DNA of 55,793 nucleotides from Sporosarcina obsidiansis (GCF_009651005.1 NZ_WHVW01000021.1:1-55793); one strand, 5' to 3'. Shown: positions 16,826 to 25,506, counted from the first letter of the stretch. Program-made: numbers and translations. Notes: a model not told the origin generated them from the sequence alone.

Positions 16826-16855
16826 ACAGTCAGAGAAAATCTGGCTGTTTTTTTT
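16826..16855 (+). terminator. Terminator of the dinB-family gene
   Basis: ACAGTCAGA and TCTGGCTGT pair with a short loop, followed by eight T residues. Confidence 0.8.
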
Positions 16856-16871
16856 ATGGTAAAAATGTCGG

Positions 16872-17050
16872 ATAGCGCGAAAGTCAGGGAGAACCGATCG
16901 AAAGTCGAGAAGTACCGCGCCAAAGCCAGAGAGGACCGAGCGAAAGCCGAGGAGAACCGCGCGAAAGTCAGGGAGGAGCGATCGAAAGTCGAGAAGGACC
17001 GCTCCAAAGCCAGAGAGAACCGAGCGAAAGCCAAGCAGAACCGCTCCAAA
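16872..17050 (+). repeat. 21-bp-period intergenic array, family A, locus 2
   Basis: Nine cores of the type ACCG(A/C)(G/T)C(G/C)AAA start at 16872, 16893, 16914, 16935, 16956, 16977, 16998, 17019 and 17040, an exact 21-bp period. Unlike loci 1 and 3, the spacers here are themselves similar (variants of GCCAGAGAGG and GTCGAGAAGG), suggesting recent duplication. The array starts 17 bp after the dinB terminator T-run and is co-directional with that gene. The frames on both strands read as seven-residue repeats, but no ribosome site precedes them. Confidence 0.9.
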
Positions 17051-17164
17051 CAAGTCTTACACTCCACTCAGCCTTAAGTCGTAGAATGAAATCCGCTGTG
17101 GGGCTGTCGGAGAAATGGTGAATTCATTATAAACTAGAGTTACAAATGAAGGGAGGACATACAC

Positions 17165-17512
17165 ATGAAAAAATTTGGACTTGTGCTGCTGGGAATCGTA
17201 GCGGGTATTACGCTAGTAGCGAATTTGGCACCGATGATCGCACTTGCAGTCTCCGGATTGATTGCGTTTGTTAGTTTTCATTACTGGAGAAAGAGCCAAT
17301 CAACATTTGCTAAGGTAGTTTGGATGATCGTGTTGATTTGTAGTTTGATCAGCTCGGTTTCAAATATTCCCGCATTCGTCGGCATCATCGCATTGATAGG
17401 AGTTTATTATGTGTGGCGGAAATGGAATGAGCGTGAGGTTCAGCCAGTTATCACTAAATCAGATGATCCGTTTACAAATTTCGAACGCCAATGGAACGAA
17501 CTTACAAAGTAA
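17165..17512 (+). CDS. LiaI-like small membrane protein
   Basis: The 115-aa protein has four hydrophobic segments (about 3-22, 24-40, 52-68 and 69-85) and a charged tail ending FTNFERQWNELTK. It precedes a PspA-family gene by 14 bp, in the position LiaI holds relative to LiaH, and resembles the lmo0954-type membrane proteins of Listeria and Bacillaceae. LiaI anchors LiaH/PspA at the membrane during envelope stress. The ATG follows AAGGGAGGAC. The functional match is by synteny and topology rather than clear sequence identity. Confidence 0.7.
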   Translation: MKKFGLVLLGIVAGITLVANLAPMIALAVSGLIAFVSFHYWRKSQSTFAKVVWMIVLICSLISSVSNIPAFVGIIALIGVYYVWRKWNEREVQPVITKSDDPFTNFERQWNELTK

Positions 17513-17526
17513 AGGAGAGATGAACC

Positions 17527-18144
17527 ATGAATGCATTTTGGCATCGTGTAAAATATACAGTACAGGAAGATTTGAATGGATTATTCGATAAAAAAAAGAA
17601 GGAAAATCCATTAGCTACTCTGAATCAATACTTTTTGGATGCGCAGCAGCAAACTGTAGAAATTGGTAAATTGCTAGAGCGACAAGGTCGGCTGAAAGAG
17701 GAATTGGAGCAGGAGCGACAAGACGCAGAGTTGATGGCGATGAAACGTCGTCGTCAGTTAGAATTGGCGGAAGCGACCGGAGAAGAGGAATTGATTTCAT
17801 TTGCAAAAGCAGAAGTCGAAGCGTATGAGGGACGTGTGGCACGATTGTCCGCGAGCATTCAAGACGCCACGCATGAATTGCTTTCATTGGAACGAAAGTT
17901 TGAAGAGATGAAGCATCGTGTGAAAGATATGCGAGTTCGTCAGCTACAATTGATGGGTAAGGAGAACGTCACGCGAGCGGAGGAGAAGATGAATCGCTTT
18001 GTCGCTCCAGAAGACATGTTTTCGACGCTGGATCATTTGCATGCGTATATTGAAAATCTTGGTGGTTCGACGCCATCGAAGCAATCTGCATCTTCCATGG
18101 AGCAGCGCTTGGAGTCATTAGAAAAAACCAACGCAAACTCATAG
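17527..18144 (+). CDS. PspA/IM30 (LiaH-like) phage-shock protein
   Basis: The 205-aa protein is almost entirely helical and coiled-coil. It has the PspA N-terminal amphipathic region (MNAFWHRVKYTVQEDLNGLF), the conserved NPLATLNQYFLDAQQQ, and charged heptads to about residue 160. PspA/LiaH proteins form large ring- or rod-like oligomers that stabilise damaged cytoplasmic membrane. The gene sits directly between a LiaI-like gene and liaF, and its ATG follows AAAGGAGAG. Expression is likely driven by the LiaSR pair encoded three and four genes downstream. Confidence 0.9.
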   Translation: MNAFWHRVKYTVQEDLNGLFDKKKKENPLATLNQYFLDAQQQTVEIGKLLERQGRLKEELEQERQDAELMAMKRRRQLELAEATGEEELISFAKAEVEAYEGRVARLSASIQDATHELLSLERKFEEMKHRVKDMRVRQLQLMGKENVTRAEEKMNRFVAPEDMFSTLDHLHAYIENLGGSTPSKQSASSMEQRLESLEKTNANS

Positions 18145-18206
18145 GAAATTGTGTAAACTATAGAGGGAAGCATTGGGCTTCCCTCATCGAGAAGGAGGAG
18201 AATGAA

Positions 18207-18908
18207 ATGAATAGCGAAGGCTCCAATAAAGTCGCGATGTTTGCGCTAGGTTTCCTAGTGCTAGTGTTTATAGAAGCGTTTTTCTTTTCAAACGGCAATA
18301 TCATTTTCCTCCTTTTGGGTGGGGGATTTTTCTACTATGGATATCGAAAACGGGCCAAGTGGACAGCGATCCTCGGTCTGTTTTTCATTGTCATGGCGCT
18401 GCTGACACTTTGGAGTCTGCGATTGCTAATTTTGGGCGTTGTGCTATATATTTTAATGAAAATGTGGAAAGGTACGCCTGCTAATGAAATTTTTGGATCG
18501 CTGAGGACACCTCAGTCTAGCGTATCCAATGGTTTGTGGAGGAATCGTTTATTTTCTGTTCAATCTACACCGTTTTCTACGTATGAGTGGGAGGACGTGC
18601 ACATTCAAGGGTTGTTCGGAAATATTCATGTGGATGTGACGGATACCGTTTTGCCAAAAGGAGCTTCTTTTATTTCCATTCGTCAAAGTGTTGGAAAAAT
18701 TACGATTGAGCTTCCGTACGATATTCCAGTGCGTGTCCATTACGCTACACTGTTTGGAGAAACACGTATCTTAGGGCGTGCCCCCAAGCGATTGGTGAAT
18801 GAAACCTTGCAAGAAAAAGATGGCTATGAAACAAAACAACCGAATGATCCAGAACTCATTATTTCCATATTTACTTGGATTGGCGATGTGGAGGTGCGGA
18901 GGAAATGA
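18207..18908 (+). CDS. liaF: LiaF-like membrane repressor of the LiaSR system
   Basis: The 233-aa protein has an N-terminal membrane half (three to four segments, residues 8-90). A C-terminal cell-wall-active antibiotic response domain follows, with beta-rich sequence including VHIQGLFGNIHVDVTDT and GKITIELPYDIPVRVHYAT. LiaF proteins hold LiaS inactive until cell-wall stress. The ATG follows GAAGGAGGAG. Its stop overlaps the liaS start in an ATGA junction, so the two are translationally coupled. Confidence 0.9.
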   Translation: MNSEGSNKVAMFALGFLVLVFIEAFFFSNGNIIFLLLGGGFFYYGYRKRAKWTAILGLFFIVMALLTLWSLRLLILGVVLYILMKMWKGTPANEIFGSLRTPQSSVSNGLWRNRLFSVQSTPFSTYEWEDVHIQGLFGNIHVDVTDTVLPKGASFISIRQSVGKITIELPYDIPVRVHYATLFGETRILGRAPKRLVNETLQEKDGYETKQPNDPELIISIFTWIGDVEVRRK

Positions 18909-19948
18909 AAGCGATTATAGGCCGTACCTTATTCCTAACATTGATGTTTAGTGGGCTAGTGGCTGTGTTTTTTTATGTATTTATTGATCTGTCTGTAGAG
19001 GAATACGGACGACTGTTATTAAATACAGAAGCGGCTGACATGCCACTGATTGCATGGTTACTGACGACTATCTTTATCATCAGTTTAGGAATTTCCAGTT
19101 GGATGAATCTCAACAATCGGACGAGAGAGAATTTCATTACAAAGAAATTAGAGGATTTACATTCTAAACAGGAATTTATCACTTCCAATAAAATGAGGAA
19201 ACAAACGAATCACTCGATTGAACAATTGTATCAAGTTCTGGAAGCGCAACGCAGCAGCTTGAGGCGAATTACAGATGAACGAGTGGAAGCGCAGGATAAA
19301 ATTATTCAAGAACGAATCGTCCAAGAACGGCAGCGATTAGCAAGGGAGCTTCATGATTCGGTTTCCCAGCAGTTATTTGCCGCTTCCATGCTGTTATCCG
19401 CGATCACAGAGCAAGCGAATGAAGGACCTATTCAAAAACCACTGTTACAAGTGGAGAAAATGGTTCAACAAGCACAGCTTGAAATGCGTGCATTGCTTCT
19501 CCATTTACGACCGGCTGCCTTGCATAATCAGACCCTCGCAAAAGGTTTGGAAGAGTTATTGATCGAGCTGAAGGAGAAAGTGACATTCGACATTCGGCAT
19601 CGTTTAGAAGAAATTCAACTTTCCAAAGGTGCGGAAGATCATTTATTCCGTATTGCGCAGGAAACTTTGTCGAATACGTTGAGACATGCTCAGGCAACTG
19701 AAGTGGAAGTGTTATTAATTGAACGAGATGGATTGTCCATTTTGCGCGTACAAGATAATGGTGTTGGTTTTAAGCAAGACGATGGCAAAGGCGGATCGTA
19801 TGGACTGCAAAATGTTCGCGAGCGGGCAATTGAAATCGGTGGCAGTTGTAAGATTGTGTCGGTACCATCCCAAGGAACGATTGTAGAAGTGAAATTGCCA
19901 ATCCAGAAAGGAGAGCTGTCGGATGATTCGGATCTTGTTAGTGGATGA
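18905..19948 (+). CDS. liaS: LiaS-like sensor histidine kinase
   Basis: I place the start at ATG 18905, just after GGAGG and overlapping the liaF stop (ATGA), not at the upstream TTG at 18875. The 347-aa protein has two membrane helices (about 8-28 and 48-68) with a short extracellular loop, typical of intramembrane-sensing LiaS kinases. It has a coiled coil, a HisKA_3 domain with RELHDSVSQQL (about 153), and a HATPase domain with QETLSNTLRHA, DNGVGF and GSYGLQNVRERA. It overlaps liaR by 26 nt. It should phosphorylate LiaR in response to cell-wall antibiotics. Confidence 0.92.
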   Translation: MKAIIGRTLFLTLMFSGLVAVFFYVFIDLSVEEYGRLLLNTEAADMPLIAWLLTTIFIISLGISSWMNLNNRTRENFITKKLEDLHSKQEFITSNKMRKQTNHSIEQLYQVLEAQRSSLRRITDERVEAQDKIIQERIVQERQRLARELHDSVSQQLFAASMLLSAITEQANEGPIQKPLLQVEKMVQQAQLEMRALLLHLRPAALHNQTLAKGLEELLIELKEKVTFDIRHRLEEIQLSKGAEDHLFRIAQETLSNTLRHAQATEVEVLLIERDGLSILRVQDNGVGFKQDDGKGGSYGLQNVRERAIEIGGSCKIVSVPSQGTIVEVKLPIQKGELSDDSDLVSG

Positions 19949-20555
19949 TCATGAAATGGTGCGCATCGGCGTATCGACCTATTTGCAAATGCAGCCTGAT
20001 ATGGAGGTCATTGGGGAAGCTACGAATGGCAAGGAAGCGGTGGAAAGTGCGCTAGAGCTAAGACCTGATATTATTTTGATGGACATGGTCATGCCGGAAA
20101 TGAATGGGGCGGAAGCGACTGCTGCAATCATTGGGAAGTGGCCGGAAGCCAAAGTGATTATCGTCACGAGCTTTCTTGACGATGATAAATTATATCCAGC
20201 GCTTGAAGCAGGAGCCGTCAGCTATATTTTGAAAACATCCAATGCCAAGCGAGTGGCGGATGCGATTAGAGAGACGATGCAGGGGCAAACTGTGCTAGAA
20301 CCCGAAGTGACATCGAAAATGATGAACAAGATGCGTAACGGACAAGCGCATGCCTTGCATGAAGATTTGACAGAACGGGAACTTGAGGTTTTATTACTGC
20401 TAGCAAAAGGCAAGTCGAATCAAGAAATTGCAGATGAATTGTTCATCGCGCTAAAGACTGTGAAGACCCATGTCAGCAATATTTTATCGAAGCTAGAAGT
20501 CCAAGATCGTACACAAGCGGTCATTTATGCGTTTCAAAAGAAGCTGGTGGATTGA
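19923..20555 (+). CDS. liaR: LiaR-like NarL-family response regulator
   Basis: The 210-aa regulator has a receiver domain with acidic residues in ILLVDDHEMVRIG, phospho-Asp in DIILMDMVMPEMNG (about 54), and a C-terminal LuxR-type helix-turn-helix (LTERELEVLLLLAKG to SKLEVQDRTQAVIYAF). The ATG is 8 nt after AGGAGAG inside liaS. It is the last gene of the liaI-pspA-liaF-liaS-liaR unit. Autoregulation from a promoter upstream of the liaI-like gene is expected from the family; I did not identify the operator. Confidence 0.93.
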   Translation: MIRILLVDDHEMVRIGVSTYLQMQPDMEVIGEATNGKEAVESALELRPDIILMDMVMPEMNGAEATAAIIGKWPEAKVIIVTSFLDDDKLYPALEAGAVSYILKTSNAKRVADAIRETMQGQTVLEPEVTSKMMNKMRNGQAHALHEDLTERELEVLLLLAKGKSNQEIADELFIALKTVKTHVSNILSKLEVQDRTQAVIYAFQKKLVD

Positions 20556-20698
20556 TTTATTGCTGGAAAATGCGAAAAAGAGGTCGCACTGAGCAATTTT
20601 CTACTGCTGGGCCGAGTGAAACTAGTACGGAACAGAGCAAATCAGACAAGAAACCAAACAATTCCATCTAGTGACCGATTTGTTATATTTATGTAGAA

Positions 20699-20736
20699 AT
20701 CCTTTCCGAAGCAGATCGCGCGTAGGAAGGATCTTT
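20699..20736 (+). terminator. Probable terminator downstream of liaR
   Basis: ATCCTTTCC and GGAAGGAT pair around a 17-nt loop and are followed by CTTTTGCG, 145 bp after the liaR stop. The T-run is short. The remainder of 20556-20839 is AT-rich and shows no gene. Confidence 0.5.
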
Positions 20737-20839
20737 TGCGTTCTGGTAGTAGAAGATTCCAAGTGATATACTGAACAAGTTTACTAGCAAGTTGAATCAT
20801 ACCAATTTATTTGGCATATAATCAGATAGCATCTAGTTT

Positions 20840-20990
20840 TGTGGATAACAACTATTTATTTCATGAAATAATCAGAAATTACTAACTTTTCCACAATCTA
20901 TCCACTGGTAAATGTGTATAACTGTTATATTTACACAAAATGTTAGATTATGAACATGTGGATAAAAACTTCACGTGAAACTTATCCACT
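20840..20990. promoter_or_regulatory. Cluster of DnaA boxes upstream of uppP
   Basis: Within 151 bp there are two perfect DnaA boxes (TGTGGATAA at 20840-20848 and 20957-20965). Three boxes have one mismatch: TTTTCCACA 20887-20895, TGTGTATAA 20913-20921 and TTATCCACT 20982-20990. One has two mismatches: CTATCCACT 20898-20906. The surrounding DNA is AT-rich. No dnaA, dnaN or other oriC neighbour is present, so this is more like the DnaA-box clusters found away from oriC in Bacillus subtilis than an origin. Confidence 0.75.
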
Positions 20991-21001
20991 AACTATGCGT
21001 C
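20976..21001 (+). promoter_or_regulatory. ECF-sigma (sigM/sigW-type) promoter of uppP
   Basis: TGAAAC and CGTC are separated by exactly 16 nt, the layout of Bacillus envelope-stress ECF sigma promoters. The CGTC -10 is preferred by SigM-type factors. The last DnaA box fills the first nine bases of the spacer. It lies about 85 bp before the uppP start. Confidence 0.65.
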
Positions 21002-21086
21002 ATGATTACGGTGTATTATTAAGGTTGTATTCAAGAAAAAGAATAGGTGAGGGGCGACCTTCGCGGAAAGAGAGTCAGAGAATCAT

Positions 21087-21917
21087 ATGGAATTATTCGA
21101 TTTAATTAAAGCGTTAATTTTGGGATTTGTAGAAGGGATGACCGAGTTTGCACCGGTGTCCTCGACGGGCCATCTTATTATTGTTGATGATATGTGGTTA
21201 AAGACAGAGGAGTTTTTGGGGAAATATCCGGCTATTACGTTTAAGATTGTTATTCAGCTAGGTTCGATTTTGGCCGTTGTCGTTGTATTTTGGAAACGAT
21301 TATTTAGTCTGGTCGGTTTGTACAAAGTGGATAATGATGTCAAGATGAGTGAACGTTTCAACTTGCTTCATGTAATTGTTGGTATGTTGCCAGCAGTCAT
21401 TTTCGGTTTTGCATTTAAGGATTTAATTGATGATTATTTATTCGGAGTCGAGACAGTCATTATCGCGTTAGTTGCAGGGGCTCTATTGATGATTGCGGCG
21501 GATCGTTTTGGACCCAAACATCCAAAAGTACAGACGCTGGATCAAATTACATATCGGCAGGCGTTTACAGTCGGGCTCGTTCAGTGTTTGTCGTTATGGC
21601 CAGGGTTTTCTCGTTCGGGTGCGACGATTTCTGGAGGGGTGTTATTCGGAATGAATCACCGGACTGCAGCAGATTTCACGTTCATCATGGCAGTACCGAT
21701 CATGGCTGGTGCAAGTCTTGTGTCCGTGTTGAAAAACTGGGAGTATATGTCGATGGATCATATTTGGTTCTATGTAATCGGGTTCTTGAGCGCATTCGTC
21801 TTCTCGCTCATCTCCATACGATTCTTCCTGAAATTGATTTCTCGAATTAAGTTAGTACCATTTGCGATTTATCGTATTGTGCTAGCAGTAATTTTAGCAG
21901 TTATTGTATTTTTATAA
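21087..21917 (+). CDS. uppP: Undecaprenyl-diphosphatase UppP/BacA
   Basis: The 276-aa membrane enzyme dephosphorylates undecaprenyl pyrophosphate to recycle the lipid carrier for peptidoglycan synthesis, and confers bacitracin tolerance. Both catalytic motifs are present: EGMTEFAPVSSTGHL (16-30, with the Glu pair and Ser/Thr/His) and PGFSRSGATISGG (about 172-184, with the catalytic Arg). About eight hydrophobic segments follow the family pattern. The ribosome site is weak (AAAGAGAG). An ECF-type promoter and a DnaA-box cluster lie immediately upstream, suggesting induction by envelope stress. Confidence 0.95.
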   Translation: MELFDLIKALILGFVEGMTEFAPVSSTGHLIIVDDMWLKTEEFLGKYPAITFKIVIQLGSILAVVVVFWKRLFSLVGLYKVDNDVKMSERFNLLHVIVGMLPAVIFGFAFKDLIDDYLFGVETVIIALVAGALLMIAADRFGPKHPKVQTLDQITYRQAFTVGLVQCLSLWPGFSRSGATISGGVLFGMNHRTAADFTFIMAVPIMAGASLVSVLKNWEYMSMDHIWFYVIGFLSAFVFSLISIRFFLKLISRIKLVPFAIYRIVLAVILAVIVFL

Positions 21918-21922
21918 GAAGG

Positions 21923-21957
21923 AAAAACGACCTTGCCATGTGTGCATGGTCGTTTTT
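21923..21957. terminator. Bidirectional terminator between uppP and the convergent hydrolase gene
   Basis: AAAAACGACC pairs with GGTCGTTTTT, with a second small stem in the loop; both strands end in T-runs. Confidence 0.85.
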
Positions 21958-21960
21958 TCG

Positions 21961-22695
21961 TCATAGTGTATATAACTTTCCAACTTCCGCAAGTTCTGTT
22001 GGGCCACTGAAAACGGTTTTCGCTGCATATAAAATATCTTGGATGTTGCCATGATGTGGCAAGTGAGTGAGTACGAGTTGACCAACTCTAGCATCATGGG
22101 CTAGTTTTCCTGCCTGACTGCCCCCGAGATGTCCGGGCGATTTACCGATATGCTCTTCATACAAATTTGCTTCACTAAACAGCAAATTCGTTTGCTGTGT
22201 GAATGAAACGAGTTGATCTGACCATTCTGTATCTGCCGTAAAGACGACTGACTTGTCTGCAACAGTAAATTTCATTGCCAGACAGTACACCGGATGAACG
22301 GTTGGACAAAATGTGACAGTGAATGGACCGATTTGTACCGATTGATCCTCTGAAATTTCCACACCGCGTGTCTGCTCTTTGTACGTTAGCTTCGAAAATT
22401 GTTCTTCATCTTGAGCATGACCATAAATCGGCAAGACGGGTGATGGTTGTCCAAGATAGTACTGAATCAATCGGCTATATTGTAGGCTGCCAATATCCGC
22501 GATATGGTCAGCATGATAATGGCTGATCATGACTGCATCGAGTTGTTCGAGTGTGATATGGTTTTGCAGAGCAGCTAACACGCCACTTCCACAATCCACC
22601 AAACAATGAAATCCGTCATGTTCGATGAGAAAAGAAGATGTTGCGCTATTTGCTTTCGGGTAGCCGCCCCAAATGCCGAGTGGGATAATTTTCAT
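21961..22695 (-). CDS. YhfI-like metallo-beta-lactamase-fold hydrolase
   Basis: The 244-aa protein has the MBL-fold zinc motif SHYHADHIADIG (His-x-His-x-Asp-His, about residue 59). Further ligands lie in PTVHPVYCLAMKF (His near 133), FTADTEWSD (Asp near 155) and the C-terminal LTHLPHHG. Length and motifs match YhfI-type proteins and the RNase Z-like branch of short hydrolases; the substrate is not established. The ATG follows AGGAGGAAT. Convergent with uppP, sharing its terminator. Confidence 0.85.
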   Translation of the reverse strand: MKIIPLGIWGGYPKANSATSSFLIEHDGFHCLVDCGSGVLAALQNHITLEQLDAVMISHYHADHIADIGSLQYSRLIQYYLGQPSPVLPIYGHAQDEEQFSKLTYKEQTRGVEISEDQSVQIGPFTVTFCPTVHPVYCLAMKFTVADKSVVFTADTEWSDQLVSFTQQTNLLFSEANLYEEHIGKSPGHLGGSQAGKLAHDARVGQLVLTHLPHHGNIQDILYAAKTVFSGPTELAEVGKLYTL

Positions 22696-22922
22696 GGGAT
22701 TCCTCCTGTTTAATTGACCTTAACAAATAAATACACAAAAAGCAGCCCCACTAAGACCAATTCAAAATGACTAAACGTGCTAAATTACCTTCTATTGTGA
22801 ACATAGTACCCTATATTCACCAAATTATGTGGCTTCCAGATACATGAACATGCACAACCTCCTCGTATTCTACTTTTCTTTACTATACACTTATATCAAA
22901 TTGACTTCTGGAGGAATAGAAA

Positions 22923-23828
22923 ATGAAATCTATAAAGGTTTATCATTACGATGCATTTAGTAAAGAGCCCAATAAAGGGAATCCTGCGGGAGTCGTGTTG
23001 AATGGGGATCACCTAACCGATAAAGAGATGCAAGAAATTGCTTTCAAAGTAGGATTCAATGAAACTGCTTTTCAAATGAAATCGGAAGTGGCTGACCTGA
23101 GGATACGTTTTTTTACACCGGGCCAAGAAATGAACTTATGTGGTCATGCGACAATGGCTACAGTATATGCGCTAAAAACAAAAGGATTATTAGGCGAGAA
23201 AACAGAACTTACAATTGAAACAAGGGCAGGGATTTTGCCAATAAAAATCAAATCAACAACTGAGAGTGGAATAATGATATCAATGAAACAAGCTTCTCCG
23301 CAATTTGAAGAATTTAAAGGGTCTAAGGAAAAACTAGCGAGTTCGATTGGTTTAAAGCGATCAGATATTGATGATGACTTGCCTCTTCTATACGGAAGTA
23401 CGGGTGCTTGGACACTATTGATTCCAATAAAAGGATTGGGTGCTTTTAAAAGAATGAGACCTAATAATCAGGAATTCCCTTCAATTTTAAAGGAAATGCC
23501 TAATTCATCTATTCATCCGTTTTGTTTGGAAACGTATGATCAACATGCTGATATGCATGCGAGACACTTTTCTTCCCCATTTTCAGGCACTGTTGAAGAT
23601 GCGGTCACGGGAACGGCTTCTGGGGTAATGGGAGTATTCTTTGCTGAGTACATAAAATGTGGTGATTTTGAAGATTCCTTAGATCTTATAATAGAGCAAG
23701 GTCAAGAAATGAATAAGGATGGTAGGGTCATGGTGTGTGTATCGAAAAATAGTGAATCCTATGATGTTGAAATAACAGGAAATGCAGTTTATGTCCAAGA
23801 GTTTGATGTTTGTTTTGAAGAGGAATGA
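22923..23828 (+). CDS. PhzF-family isomerase/epimerase-like protein
   Basis: The 301-aa protein has the two-lobed PhzF fold signatures: an N-terminal [17 protein letters not shown], the catalytic glutamate in FNETAF (Glu47), [18 protein letters not shown], and a C-terminal [16 protein letters not shown]. PhzF proteins act as isomerases in phenazine synthesis, but most Bacillus homologues have unknown substrates and no phenazine genes, as here. The ATG follows TGGAGGAAT. It is monocistronic; a tandem hairpin-repeat array starts about 60 bp downstream. Confidence 0.9.
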   Translation: MKSIKVYHYDAFSKEPNKGNPAGVVLNGDHLTDKEMQEIAFKVGFNETAFQMKSEVADLRIRFFTPGQEMNLCGHATMATVYALKTKGLLGEKTELTIETRAGILPIKIKSTTESGIMISMKQASPQFEEFKGSKEKLASSIGLKRSDIDDDLPLLYGSTGAWTLLIPIKGLGAFKRMRPNNQEFPSILKEMPNSSIHPFCLETYDQHADMHARHFSSPFSGTVEDAVTGTASGVMGVFFAEYIKCGDFEDSLDLIIEQGQEMNKDGRVMVCVSKNSESYDVEITGNAVYVQEFDVCFEEE

Positions 23829-23887
23829 AGTTTTTCAACAAAAGGGTCTTTTTAGCAATTCCTCCAACGTCTGTAACAGCTACCCGA

Positions 23888-24265
23888 CGCCTTTCACTTT
23901 TGGTTCATCCAGTTGCAGGTGGCAGAGGCTCGGGACATAAGCCAAAGCTGCTGTGCGGCAAAAAGCGCCGCTTCGCATCTTTGTCTTATGCCTGCCGCCT
24001 CTAAGCGCCACCTTTCACTTTTGGTTCATCCAGCTCCAGCGGCTAGGGTCTCGGGTCATAAGCTAGCCTGGTCATGAGGCAAAAAGCGCCTCAAGTCCAG
24101 TCCGTCTTATGCCTGTCGACCCTGACCAAGCCGCTTTCGCTTTTGGTTCATCTAGTTGCAGGTGGCAGAGGCTCGGGACATAAGTCAAAGCTGCTGTGCG
24201 GCAAAAAGCGCCGCTTCGCATCTTCGTCTTATGCCTGCCGCCTCTACCCGACGCCTTTCACTTTT
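23888..24265 (-). repeat. Three tandem copies of a ~121-bp hairpin repeat (minus orientation)
   Basis: Boundaries marked by CACTTTT or CGCTTTT fall at 23895, 24016, 24138 and 24259, giving a period of 121-122 bp. Each unit has an outer inverted repeat, an inner CATAAG/CTTATG stem, and a central GCGGCaaaaaGCGCCGC-type hairpin. Unit 2 differs from units 1 and 3 in both arms of its stems, yet pairing is kept. Read on the minus strand, the ends match the repeat at 28289: AAAAGYGRAAGGCG at the start, CTAGATGAA at the end. Confidence 0.85.
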
Positions 24266-24312
24266 GCGTCATCCATGCGATAATGTAGTAAATACATTTT
24301 AAGGATGACGAT

Positions 24313-25506
24313 ATGAGTAAAATAGTTGAGATACAGTTAAATGCGCAAGGGACAGTGGCTTTGAAGAAGGGCTATCCGTTAATTTTGAAAGATGCAGTGA
24401 TGAGTGAGGTTCGGGCGGAGGAAGGTAGTTTGCTTCGTTTGACGGATCGCTATCATAAATTTTTGGCAAAAGGCTATTATGGGAAGCAAAATAAAGGCAT
24501 CGGTTGGGTACTGACTTCGAATGAAAATGAAGAAATTGATTTTGATTTCTTCGACCAGAAAATGACGACGGCTTTTGAGCGTCGTGCATCGTATATGGAA
24601 GATCCGGACACAACGGCGTTTCGTTTATTCAATGGTGAAGGCGACGGAATTGGCGGCTTTACGATTGATTATTTTGATGGGTATTATATGGTCAGTTGGT
24701 ATAGCGAAGGAATCTATGCGTTCCGTCATCATGTCTACAATGTGCTCGACAAACGTGCGGAATACCAGGCGATCTATGAGAAAAAGCGCTTTGATTCGAA
24801 GGGGCAGTATGTGGAGCAGGATGATTTTGTAAAGGGAACACCTGGAGATTTCCCGATTATCATTAAAGAAAACGGAATGCAGTTCGCGGTCGATTTAAAT
24901 GATGGGGCGATGACGGGGATTTTCCTAGATCAGCGAGATGTGCGAGAAGCAATTCGTGATCACTATGCGGAAGGGAAAGAAGTATTGAATACTTTCTCTT
25001 ATACTGGGGCGTTTTCAGTGGCGGCAGCTTTAGGTGGTGCCAAGAAAACGACGAGTGTCGATTTAGCTAAGCGTAGTGTAGCGAAGACGATTGAACAGTT
25101 TAGCGTTAACGGTATCGATTATGAACAGCAGGACATTAAAGTGATGGACGTCTTCGATTATTTCCGTTATGCCAAGCGTCATGACATGAAGTTTGGACTT
25201 GTTGTTCTCGATCCACCTAGCTTTGCTCGTTCGAAGAAATATACGTTTAGCACAGCGAAAGATTACCCGATGCTGATGAAAGAAGCAATTGCAGTAACGG
25301 AGAAGAATGGTTTTATTGTGGCTTCTACAAACAACGCTAGCTTCAGCATGAAAAAATTCAAAAGCTTCATCGATCAAGCATTCAAAGAGACAGATATTCG
25401 CTATAAAGTAGTGGAAGAATCTACATTACCGAGAGATTTCCGTACTCCACGCGACTATCCTGAGTTTAATTATTTAAAAGTCGTGATCGTGCAGAAGTTG
25501 AAGTAA
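24313..25506 (+). CDS. RlmI/RlmK-type class I SAM-dependent rRNA methyltransferase
   Basis: The 397-aa protein belongs to the COG1092 group (RlmI-like, YwbD in B. subtilis) of 23S rRNA cytosine-5 methyltransferases. It has a PUA-like N-terminus (about 1-75), a central EEHD-type linker region, and a Rossmann methyltransferase domain. SAM-binding motifs are LNTFSYTGAFSVAAALGGA (about 222-240) and TSVDLAKRSV; the catalytic-site motif is LVVLDPPSFARSK (about 298). The ATG at 24313 follows AAGGATGACG. Exact target base is not readable from sequence. Confidence 0.88.
   Translation: MSKIVEIQLNAQGTVALKKGYPLILKDAVMSEVRAEEGSLLRLTDRYHKFLAKGYYGKQNKGIGWVLTSNENEEIDFDFFDQKMTTAFERRASYMEDPDTTAFRLFNGEGDGIGGFTIDYFDGYYMVSWYSEGIYAFRHHVYNVLDKRAEYQAIYEKKRFDSKGQYVEQDDFVKGTPGDFPIIIKENGMQFAVDLNDGAMTGIFLDQRDVREAIRDHYAEGKEVLNTFSYTGAFSVAAALGGAKKTTSVDLAKRSVAKTIEQFSVNGIDYEQQDIKVMDVFDYFRYAKRHDMKFGLVVLDPPSFARSKKYTFSTAKDYPMLMKEAIAVTEKNGFIVASTNNASFSMKKFKSFIDQAFKETDIRYKVVEESTLPRDFRTPRDYPEFNYLKVVIVQKLK

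Noticed and set aside
16872..17050. CRISPR array
   Set aside because: Cores are only 11 nt and degenerate, spacers about 10 nt, and no cas gene is present; CRISPR repeats and spacers are each about 25-40 nt.
16856..17077. Open frames on both strands reading as seven-residue repeats (Lys/Arg/Glu-rich on plus, Phe/Ser/Leu-rich on minus)
   Set aside because: A 21-bp period creates stop-free heptad frames automatically; the plus frame starts inside a terminator T-run without a ribosome site, and the related array loci do not preserve any protein.
20840..20990. Chromosomal replication origin
   Set aside because: DnaA boxes are present but dnaA, dnaN, rpmH and a clear DNA-unwinding element are not; the neighbours are liaR and uppP.
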